Positions 8,726 through 16,050 of a stretch of 64,000 nucleotides of DNA are shown here, piece after piece. Source of the DNA: 34-65-8 sp964516135 (lineage in GTDB: Bacteria; Pseudomonadota; Alphaproteobacteria; Sphingomonadales; Sphingomonadaceae); contig CAZEWN010000015.1 of assembly GCA_964516135.1 (NCBI GenBank), positions 21,315 to 85,314 on the forward strand, given 5' to 3'. Each line of letters opens with the position of its first letter. Position 1 is the stretch's first letter. The position numbers and the translations under genes are program-made. The notes beneath the pieces are model-generated. The model was not told where the DNA came from and did no database searches. It saw only the letters and a list, made by a program, of their open reading frames with translations.

Positions 8726-9513
8726 TCGCCCGCAACCTCGACTGGAGGGACGCGCGTCGCCAGTACCTCGCGCGTGGGGCGGTTTATCGACCATAGCATC
8801 CGCGCGTCGGGATCCCAGTCGATCGCCTGGCCGTTGCTGCCCAACGGCAGGGTCGCCACATGGACAAGCTGCGAGCCGGCTTGCGGCAACTTCAGCACGT
8901 AGACCTCGGGAAGGTCATGGCCGGTAACATAGAGAAGGCCGTCCGCCCCCCATGCCCCGCCCGAGCTGGAATAGGGCTTCATCCGGTCGAGGACGCTGGC
9001 AGGGAACAGCCAGGCCCCCTGCTCGCGAAAATCCGCGTCCAATCGCACCATTGTGGTCAGTCGATGATCGCGGCCCGCTTCACCCCCGCGACCGTCATAA
9101 TTGGCAAATGTGGCCCACCAGCTCCCGTCATGCCAGTCGAGCCAGGTCAGCGATCCACGCCCGGGCCCCAGGCTTCGGCTCCGGACATGGGCCAGCGGCG
9201 CAAGAGAGAACCATTCGACCGAACTGGTCATTGGCGTTGCGGGATAGTTGGAGGCGGCGCAGACCAACTCCTTCGCCACCACCGCGCAACTGTTCATGTG
9301 GATGAATTGGGCCGGTTCGCCCTGCCAGGCATCGACCCGTTCGCCGGTCCGCTTGTCGTATTTCCCGATGGCGCTGTTGGCATTGACATAGACATGTTCG
9401 CCATCGGCGGCCACGCCCTGGCGTGCCTCGTCTGCCACGAAGCGCGCCACCACGTCGGGCGAGGGGGCGGGCGCGGCCAGCGCCGCGGCGGAAAGCATTG
9501 CAAGGATTGTCAT
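8722..9513 (-). CDS. Predicted periplasmic protein of unknown function in the glycerate operon
   Basis: 263 residues with a short signal peptide (MTILAMLSAAALAAPA). The rest is beta-rich with many Trp, Gly and Asp residues and repeated strand-turn units (GVAADGEHVYVNANSAIGKY, GSLTWLDWHDGSWWATF, GAWGADGLLYVTGHD, QAIDWDPDARMLWSINRP), as in a small beta-propeller. I do not recognise a catalytic motif. It overlaps both neighbours by ATGA (GntP permease upstream, glycerate kinase downstream), so it belongs to the operon. It could be a ligand-binding protein or a lactonase-like enzyme; this is speculation from the fold impression. Confidence 0.8.
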   Translation of the reverse strand: MTILAMLSAAALAAPAPSPDVVARFVADEARQGVAADGEHVYVNANSAIGKYDKRTGERVDAWQGEPAQFIHMNSCAVVAKELVCAASNYPATPMTSSVEWFSLAPLAHVRSRSLGPGRGSLTWLDWHDGSWWATFANYDGRGGEAGRDHRLTTMVRLDADFREQGAWLFPASVLDRMKPYSSSGGAWGADGLLYVTGHDLPEVYVLKLPQAGSQLVHVATLPLGSNGQAIDWDPDARMLWSINRPTREVLATRVPPVEVAGE

Positions 9514-10850
9514 AGCAGGATGAAGCTCAGCAGATAAACGGTCGTGATGCCGGTTAGCCCTTGCACGAGCGTGGCGGCGGTAAAGGCGCGATAGGCGAGT
9601 GACAGCGGCATGCGGCTGAACTGTGACACAACCCAGAAAAAACTGTCGTTGACGTGGCTGACGGTCATCGCCCCCGCCCCGATCGCGAGCACCAGCAGCA
9701 CCCGCCCCATGTCGCTGTCGAAGCCGAGATCGCCCAGCATCGGCGCGAACATGGCCGAGGTGGTCACCAGCGCCACGGTGGTCGATCCCTGGGCGCTCTT
9801 GAGACCTGCCGCGATCAGAAATGGGGCGAGCAGGCCAAGATTGTAAGTAACCAGCGCCTCGCTGATTGTGGTGCCGAGCGGGGTCGCCTTCAGCACCGCG
9901 CCGAATGCCCCGCCCGCGCCGGTAATGGCGATAATCGGCGCTGCCGCGACTAGACCGTCGGTGGTATGGCGCCCGAACTGCCCGGCCCGCTCACCACGCG
10001 GCAACAATTTGACGGCGGCGCCAAGGCCAACGAGCAGCGCGACCATCGGATGCCCGACGAACCGCGCGGCCGCCGCAAGGGCTCCCTCGCCCAGCGGAGC
10101 GGTCGGGAAAGCGGCGACCGAGCCCAGGCATATCAGCGCGATCGGCACGAAGATCGGCGCAAAGGCGGCCAGCGCGCCGGGCCGGGCCCGTTGCTCGGCG
10201 AACGCCTCGGGCGCGGCGGGAAGCGGCGTATCCACCAGCGCCACCTCGCGGCCGAGATACCGATTACCCCACGCCATCCCGGCGAGCGCGGTCATTAGCC
10301 CCACGACCAGCCCGACCCCGATCAGGAGGCCAAGGTTGGCGAGCCCGAGGTTGCCCGCCGCCGCCAGCGGGCCGGGCGTGGGCGGGACAAAAGTATGCGT
10401 CGCATAGAGTCCCGTCGCCAAAGCCACGCTCATGGCCACGGTCGGCACGCGCATCCGCTCCGCCATCGCGTTCTTGAGCGAATTGAGGATGACGTACCCT
10501 GAATCGCAGAACACCGGGATCGAGACGATATAGCCGATGAGGCTCATGCACAAAGTCGGGAAACGATTGCCGAGGAGCCGGATCACCGTCTCGGCCATCG
10601 TGATCGCCGCACCGCTGCGTTCCAGGATAACCCCGATCACGGTGCCCAGCAGGATGACGATCCCGATCGAGCCGAGAATTGCACCGAACCCTTCGCCAAC
10701 CAGCCCCGGCAACTCCGCCAGCGGCAGCCCATAAGCGATGCCGCCAAGCAGAGCGGCCGCGACAAGCGCGAGGAACGGGTGCAGCTTCCACCGCGCAGTC
10801 GCGAGCACGATGAACGCGACCAGCGCGAGAAGGATCAGGACGAGCATCAT
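9510..10850 (-). CDS. GntP-family organic-acid:H+ symporter
   Basis: 446-residue inner-membrane permease with about 12-14 hydrophobic spans. Landmarks of the gluconate permease family are FGAILGSIGIVILLGTVIGV, FCDSGYVILNSL, THTFVPPTPGPLAAA and VNDSFFWVVSQF. The family moves gluconate and related sugar acids, including glycerate in some members; the kinase two genes downstream favours glycerate here. It lies 42 bp downstream of the TonB receptor gene with no terminator seen and overlaps the next gene by ATGA. Confidence 0.9.
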   Translation of the reverse strand: MMLVLILLALVAFIVLATARWKLHPFLALVAAALLGGIAYGLPLAELPGLVGEGFGAILGSIGIVILLGTVIGVILERSGAAITMAETVIRLLGNRFPTLCMSLIGYIVSIPVFCDSGYVILNSLKNAMAERMRVPTVAMSVALATGLYATHTFVPPTPGPLAAAGNLGLANLGLLIGVGLVVGLMTALAGMAWGNRYLGREVALVDTPLPAAPEAFAEQRARPGALAAFAPIFVPIALICLGSVAAFPTAPLGEGALAAAARFVGHPMVALLVGLGAAVKLLPRGERAGQFGRHTTDGLVAAAPIIAITGAGGAFGAVLKATPLGTTISEALVTYNLGLLAPFLIAAGLKSAQGSTTVALVTTSAMFAPMLGDLGFDSDMGRVLLVLAIGAGAMTVSHVNDSFFWVVSQFSRMPLSLAYRAFTAATLVQGLTGITTVYLLSFILL

Positions 10851-10892
10851 GCGACCAGCCTACTCCCTTGCCGACCGGGGAACCAACCGCGC

Positions 10893-13460
10893 CTAGAAAT
10901 TTGCACTCACGCCGAAATTGAAGGTCGGGCCATAGCGCTCCTCGGCCAGTCGGCGCGCACGGATGCCCTGAAATTCATTACGCGACGTCGTGGTGAAGTT
11001 GGAAACCGATCCGAACACCTCGAACGCCTCGGTAATGCGATAGCTCGCCTTGGCATCCCACTGGGTTCGGCGGTCGAAGTAGATATCCTCGTCGGCATCG
11101 CCGCCGATTGCTTCGAGGTAAGGGGAACGATGGCTGAGCGCCACGCGCGCCTCGAACGGGCCGCGTTCGTAGAACAGCGCTGCGTTGGCGATCCATTTCG
11201 ACTGGCGGAAGAAGGGAATGTTCTCGTCCTCGCGCCCGAACACGTCGACCCGTGACTTGACGTAGGTGCCGTTGAGCGAGAAACCCAGCCCGTCCAGCGG
11301 TGCGGGCAGCATGGCGAAACGATACTGCACGTTCGCCTCGATGCCCAGCAACCAGCCACTGTCGGCATTTTCCGGCCTCGTCAGTTCATCAAGATCGACG
11401 CCGTTGAAGGTCACGTCGAAGATGGTACGATTGAAGATCGGGTTCTTGATCCGCTTGTAGAACAGCGCCGCGGACACGATGCTCTCGCTATCGGGATAGA
11501 ATTCGGCCGACAGGTCCAGACCCATCGCGCGGAAAGGCTGCAAGTCGGGGTTCCCCGCCTCGCCTTCGCCATCCTCTGCCGCGAAGGTGGGCACCGATTG
11601 GTCGTAGTTTGGCCGTCCGATGGTGTTGGTCCAGGCCGCGCGCACTTGCCAGTCGGAGTTTGGCGCGTACTTCAGGTGCAGGCCGGGCAACACGTCGGTA
11701 TAGGTGTTGCGCCCAGTAAGCGGCGTGATGTCGCTCGGCTCAAGATCACCGTCGCCGTCGGCATCGAACACAGCGAATGCGCCATAACGCGCGTCGGTGT
11801 GTTCCACCCGCAACCCGCCGAGCACGGTGAGCGCGCCAAGTTCCGCGCTTCCCATCACGTATCCCGCGTAAATCTTCTCATCGATCGTGTAATCGAGATT
11901 GAATTCATTCTCGAGCGTCACTTCGCCGTTCAGTCGGAAAAGCGTGGGATCCGCGTTGAACAGGTCGATAATGCCAGGATAACTGAAGGTTGGGCCAAAC
12001 GGATAGCCGCCAAAGAAGTTTGCTGGTTCGGGCAAGGCCAGCCCGAGGTCGGCGAGATCGACATTGCGCGTCACATCGAAGCGCGAACGGCTGACGTCAC
12101 GATCCTTGTTGCGATCGATGAACTTGCCGCCAATCTTGACGAACGCGGGTTGCTCACTGGCGAAATCGAACTGGAGGTCGACTTTAACCGCGTTCAGCTT
12201 TTCCACGATGTCCTCGGTCCGGAAGAACGCCCGGCGAAAACGAAAATCGTTGGGGTCGAAATAAAGCGGGTCGATATTGGTGAACTCCACCCGCGGCCCG
12301 CCCAGCTCGATTGCGCTGCCGAGATCGGATCGGCTCTGAAATTCCACATCGTTGCGGACCGGCGTGATCTCCTCCGCCCGGCCATGGGTATAATTGAAGC
12401 TCAGCGTCGTATTCCCGCCGAACACGATCTCGCCCCCGGGCGAGATGTTGTAAATGGTCTGCGTCTGCTCGTTCTGGCGAAATTCGCGGAAAGCAACGCC
12501 CTCGTCGTAGCTGAACTGGTTAGGGCCCACGCGGGTCTGCGTACCCTCGCCAAATTCGAAGTCGAGCTGATCACGCCCTTCCTTGTCCGTGTACTCGGTG
12601 TAGATATTCCGCAGGTACAGCTTCAGGCTGTCACTGGGCTGGTATTCCAGGTTCAGGATGCCGCCGATCCGCTCCCGCACGATCTCGTAATCGAACAGGC
12701 GTATCTGGTTGGGCGCGAAGGTCCCCGGCTCGATCTCGGCCCAGCCCAGCGCTTCGTAAAGGTCGCTGTCGAACGGGCGGCGATTGTAGCTGGCCGCGAT
12801 CACCACTCCAAAATCATCGTTCTGCCCAAACTTCGCGCCGTAGCTGGCGCTCCCGCCATATCCCAGGCGATCAGCTTTCTTGTTGTAGGTGCCCCGCACG
12901 CTGGCAAAGAAGAAATCGTCGGGGCGGTCGAACGCCGACGGCGTGACGATGTTGATATTCCCGCCGACTGCGTTCGCATCCATGTCGGGTGTTACCGCCT
13001 TGACCACCTCGATCGCGGCGACCAGGTCCGATGGCAGTGTGTCGAGCGAGACGCGACGCCCCTCCGCCTCGGGAGCGCCGACCAGATTGCCGTCGACGGT
13101 CACATCGTTGAGGTTGGGATCGACGCCGCGGATGACCGCGTAACGCGGTTCGCCTTGGTCGAGCTGAGTGGAAACACCAGGCAGGCGTTGGATGGCTTCG
13201 GCCGGGTTGTAGTCGGGCAGTTTGCCCACGTTATCGGAAGACACGGCGTCGATAATGGTGGGCGCTTCACGCTTGCGTTCCAAAGCCTGCTGGCGCGATG
13301 CGCGCGAGCCGGTGACGATGATTTCTTCACTGGTGCCAGCTTGTGGCCCGGCGGCGTCCTGAGCCAGCACCGGGGCGGCGGTTGCGACCGAGGCAAGCAG
13401 CGCGGCGCGGATCATGGCGCGGGCGACCCGCTGTTCGCGGCTGACTGTCGAAGTGGCCAT
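10893..13460 (-). CDS. TonB-dependent outer-membrane receptor, first module
   Basis: 855 residues. A signal peptide ending near VLAQDA is followed by a TonB-box-like SEEIIVTGSRAS, a plug domain (about 55-190: TIIDAVSSDNVGKLPDYN, AIRGVDPNLNDVTVDGN) and a beta barrel ending in an aromatic FNFGVSANF. The start MATSTVS is chosen because GGGAGA lies just before it; longer reading frames run into the divergent LysR promoter. It belongs to the carbohydrate/organic-molecule receptor type common in Caulobacter and sphingomonads. As first gene of the operon it should import the substrate processed by the PhoD-like phosphatase, GntP and glycerate kinase. Confidence 0.9.
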   Translation of the reverse strand: MATSTVSREQRVARAMIRAALLASVATAAPVLAQDAAGPQAGTSEEIIVTGSRASRQQALERKREAPTIIDAVSSDNVGKLPDYNPAEAIQRLPGVSTQLDQGEPRYAVIRGVDPNLNDVTVDGNLVGAPEAEGRRVSLDTLPSDLVAAIEVVKAVTPDMDANAVGGNINIVTPSAFDRPDDFFFASVRGTYNKKADRLGYGGSASYGAKFGQNDDFGVVIAASYNRRPFDSDLYEALGWAEIEPGTFAPNQIRLFDYEIVRERIGGILNLEYQPSDSLKLYLRNIYTEYTDKEGRDQLDFEFGEGTQTRVGPNQFSYDEGVAFREFRQNEQTQTIYNISPGGEIVFGGNTTLSFNYTHGRAEEITPVRNDVEFQSRSDLGSAIELGGPRVEFTNIDPLYFDPNDFRFRRAFFRTEDIVEKLNAVKVDLQFDFASEQPAFVKIGGKFIDRNKDRDVSRSRFDVTRNVDLADLGLALPEPANFFGGYPFGPTFSYPGIIDLFNADPTLFRLNGEVTLENEFNLDYTIDEKIYAGYVMGSAELGALTVLGGLRVEHTDARYGAFAVFDADGDGDLEPSDITPLTGRNTYTDVLPGLHLKYAPNSDWQVRAAWTNTIGRPNYDQSVPTFAAEDGEGEAGNPDLQPFRAMGLDLSAEFYPDSESIVSAALFYKRIKNPIFNRTIFDVTFNGVDLDELTRPENADSGWLLGIEANVQYRFAMLPAPLDGLGFSLNGTYVKSRVDVFGREDENIPFFRQSKWIANAALFYERGPFEARVALSHRSPYLEAIGGDADEDIYFDRRTQWDAKASYRITEAFEVFGSVSNFTTTSRNEFQGIRARRLAEERYGPTFNFGVSANF

Positions 13461-13533
13461 CGTTCTCTCCCATGTTTCAGCGCGCGTTTTTTCCGAATCT
13501 CGATGCGTCCGAATTCGCCGCTGCATCTCCCAG

Positions 13534-13551
13534 ATGACGGCCGCATGACGC
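13534..13551 (-). promoter_or_regulatory. Pho-box-like direct repeat upstream of the first TonB receptor
   Basis: Read on the minus strand it is GCGTCAT, four bases GCGG, then CCGTCAT. This is the Pho-box layout of two 7-mers spaced 11 bp centre to centre (consensus CTGTCAT), with 5/7 and 6/7 matches. It lies about 75 bp upstream of the receptor ATG and points toward it. PhoB control is inferred. Confidence 0.35.
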
Positions 13552-13567
13552 AGCGAATAGCCCGCGC

Positions 13568-13597
13568 GATGGAACATTGTGTTGCGCCAGATGGAAC
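13568..13597 (+). promoter_or_regulatory. Direct repeat GATGGAAC x2 in the LysR/receptor gap
   Basis: GATGGAAC occurs at 13568-13575 and again at 13590-13597, 22 bp apart (two helical turns), just upstream of the LysR gene and facing the receptor promoter. It could be a regulator binding site; no function is shown. Confidence 0.3.
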
Positions 13598-13627
13598 GAT
13601 ATCCTGCGATGCGGGAGAACACGCGCG

Positions 13628-14575
13628 ATGATCGAACTCAACGACCTGCTGACTTTCACGCGTGTGGTCGAGCTGGAGAGCATCACGCGCGCGGCTCGCT
13701 CGCTTGGCTGCCCGAAATCGAGCGTGAGCCGTAAGGTCTCGCGCCTGGAGGAGCACCTCGGTGCCCAGCTCCTGCGTCGCAGCACGCACAGCGTTTCGCC
13801 GACCGAGCAGGGGTTGATCTTCTTCGAATACAGCCGCCGCTGCATTGGCGTGCTGCGCGACGGCGAACGCGCTGTGCAGGTACAGCACAACTCGCCCCAG
13901 GGGGTGTTGCGGATCGCGGTGCCGCACGAACTCGACCGCTCGATGCTGGGGCCGCTGCTGACCGACTATCTCGAAACATATCCCGACGTGCGCTTGGTCA
14001 GCGTGCTCGCCGACGAACAGGTCGACTTGCTGAAGGGCGGATTCGACCTGGCGATCATTGCGGGGCGCCTGCCCCAAGCCGAATCCTCTTTGCTCGCCAC
14101 CAAGCTGGGCGCGAGCGAGCATGGCATCTACGCCGCGCCCGGATATGTCGAACGCAACGGCATGCCGCAGAGCCATGTCGACCTGCCCCGGTTCGACCTG
14201 CTCGCCTGGGGCACCGTTGACGCGCGCGCGCACTGGGACATGACCTGCGGGGATGATGAGGTGCGGGTCGAATTCCGGCCGCGCCTGACCTGCAACGACA
14301 TGATGCTGCTGCGCCAGGCGGTGCTGTCCGGGCTTGGCATCGCGGCCCTCCCCGACTTCATCTGCAAGCGCGACCTGGCGCGCGGCGCGATGGTGGAAAT
14401 CCTGCCCCGCTGGCGGACCCCGGGGACATCATTCTACGCCGTGTTCCCCCAACACGAGGTAATCCCGATGCGCGTGCGTGCTTTCGTGGATTTCCTCACC
14501 GAACGACTGCGGCCAAACCTGTCATGGGAATTGCCAGTACCCCGCCACTCCGTGCTGGCGGAGTCCCTCGCCTAG
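13628..14575 (+). CDS. LysR-family transcriptional regulator
   Basis: 315 residues. The N-terminal winged helix is MIELNDLLTFTRVVELESIT with SVSRKVSRLEEHLGAQLL, and the C-terminal periplasmic-binding-like domain spans about residues 90-295. The ATG at 13628 follows GGGAGA; this start keeps the standard LysR N-terminus. It is divergent from the TonB-receptor operon with 167 bp between the starts, the usual arrangement for a LysR controlling its neighbour, and converges with the second phosphatase gene. The effector is unknown; glycerate or a phosphoester is a guess from context. Confidence 0.9.
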   Translation: MIELNDLLTFTRVVELESITRAARSLGCPKSSVSRKVSRLEEHLGAQLLRRSTHSVSPTEQGLIFFEYSRRCIGVLRDGERAVQVQHNSPQGVLRIAVPHELDRSMLGPLLTDYLETYPDVRLVSVLADEQVDLLKGGFDLAIIAGRLPQAESSLLATKLGASEHGIYAAPGYVERNGMPQSHVDLPRFDLLAWGTVDARAHWDMTCGDDEVRVEFRPRLTCNDMMLLRQAVLSGLGIAALPDFICKRDLARGAMVEILPRWRTPGTSFYAVFPQHEVIPMRVRAFVDFLTERLRPNLSWELPVPRHSVLAESLA

Positions 14576-14607
14576 GCCAGGGATTTGCCTGGTAGCCGGA
14601 ATTCGGT

Positions 14608-16050
14608 TCAATCTTTCACCTCCGCCACGCACGGAGCACCGTCGGGCCCAGTCGTACCGGTACAGCGCCGGTCTGGGCCGGTGACCTCCGCCAGCGTGCG
14701 GATGCGCTTGGTGCCGTCACCAGCGCGAACAAGCTCGAACCCGTCGTACAGGCGCCCGGTCGCGGTAAAGGCCCGCAGGACCAGCCGGTCCGCCTCGACA
14801 TCGATGCGCTGGTAGAGTTGCGTGTCCTCGGCCACTCGGTCGGGCTGGGTCGCGGACCGGCTGTTGAGGCCATACATCTTCGCGCCGGTCACCGACACGA
14901 GATAGACCGGCCCCTGTGCCGCGCCTTCGGCCCGGGCCGCGGCACTGGCTGCGCGCCCCGCCTCGCTGGTCAGGCGGCCATAGCAATGGTCGTGACCCTG
15001 GAGGACGAGGTCGATGTTGCGCCGCTCGAACACCGGCCTCCACTGTGCTTTCAGTTCGGCCGTGTCTTCGGGACGCGCGCAGGTGAAGATCGGCTGGTGG
15101 AACAGCGCCACGGTCCAGAGATTGGGGTTGTCCGCCAGCAGCCCATCGAGCCAGGCCACCTGGCTGTCCATCGCGCCCAGGTCGATCGCGGCGGTGCCAT
15201 CGAGCACGATGAACCGCACGCCCTGATAATCCACCGAATAGGTTGTCGCCTTGGCCGCTTCTGCGCCATTTGTCGGGAGCGCGAAGCTCAACGGCCAGTG
15301 CGGCCCCAGCAGCCGAGTCTCGCTTCCATCGGGAAATGTCGCGTCGACATATTCATGATTGCCGCTTGCCGGGAGTTGCGGGATGCTGGCAAAATTGTAC
15401 CCGCCCGCCGCGCTCCATTCGCCCCATTCATCGTCGTGCACCTTCTCCTCGCGCTGAGCAACCAGGTCACCCGCGTGGATTGCCAGCGCGGGCGAGGCGG
15501 TGGCGATGAACGCCTGACGGATTACCCGCGCCGCGACCGAAAGGATGTCGTTCTGCGTATCGCCGAAATACAGGAACGTGAACGGCCGGAACTGTGCCGC
15601 CGCGGTGCGGAACTGGTGCCATTCGCTCCAACCGTCGGCACCCTTGACGCGATAGAGATACGGTTTGTCCGCAGTTAGCCCAGTCAGCCGGACCTGGTGA
15701 TAAATCGCCGCGCCGTTTTCGGTGGTGATTGGCGCGGAAGTACCCGTGAGGCCTTGCGCGAAATGGGCCACGTTGGGCCCGTCGATCGCCGGTGCAAGTT
15801 GCAGCTCCGCCACTGATTGCCGTGTGTCGGTACGCCAGGCAATCCCCATTTCCGCCGCCGGATTCGCGCCCGGGGTAATCACGACCCGGTCGGGATAGCC
15901 GGTCGCGGCGAATGGCATGCCCGCCGCCGGCGTGCCGACCATCGGCACGACGGTGGCAACGCGCTCCTGCGCGCACGCCGGAAGCGCGGTGCCCATCAAC
16001 ACGAGGCCGAGCAGCGTTGGGCGGGCAAGCGAGATCATGGCCGGGCGCAT
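14608..16050 (-). CDS. Secreted purple-acid-phosphatase-like metallophosphoesterase
   Basis: 480 residues with a signal peptide (ends near ACAQE). An FN3-like N-domain (about 55-130) with AEMGIAWRTDT precedes a metallophosphoesterase domain with YFGDTQN, HAGDLV, SGNHEY, ALFHQPIF and VLQGHDHCYGR. The Tyr that gives plant purple acid phosphatases their colour (GDxxY) is absent here, so the metal centre may differ. The start overlaps the upstream receptor stop as TGATG, so the two are coupled. It should hydrolyse phosphoesters in the periplasm or at the cell surface. Confidence 0.87.
   Translation of the reverse strand: MRPAMISLARPTLLGLVLMGTALPACAQERVATVVPMVGTPAAGMPFAATGYPDRVVITPGANPAAEMGIAWRTDTRQSVAELQLAPAIDGPNVAHFAQGLTGTSAPITTENGAAIYHQVRLTGLTADKPYLYRVKGADGWSEWHQFRTAAAQFRPFTFLYFGDTQNDILSVAARVIRQAFIATASPALAIHAGDLVAQREEKVHDDEWGEWSAAGGYNFASIPQLPASGNHEYVDATFPDGSETRLLGPHWPLSFALPTNGAEAAKATTYSVDYQGVRFIVLDGTAAIDLGAMDSQVAWLDGLLADNPNLWTVALFHQPIFTCARPEDTAELKAQWRPVFERRNIDLVLQGHDHCYGRLTSEAGRAASAAARAEGAAQGPVYLVSVTGAKMYGLNSRSATQPDRVAEDTQLYQRIDVEADRLVLRAFTATGRLYDGFELVRAGDGTKRIRTLAEVTGPDRRCTGTTGPDGAPCVAEVKD

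Noticed and set aside
11598..13631. A 677-codon open frame on the plus strand opposite the first TonB receptor
   Set aside because: It is the antisense of a gene with full receptor motifs; long shadow frames are common at this GC content, and its translation shows no known domain.
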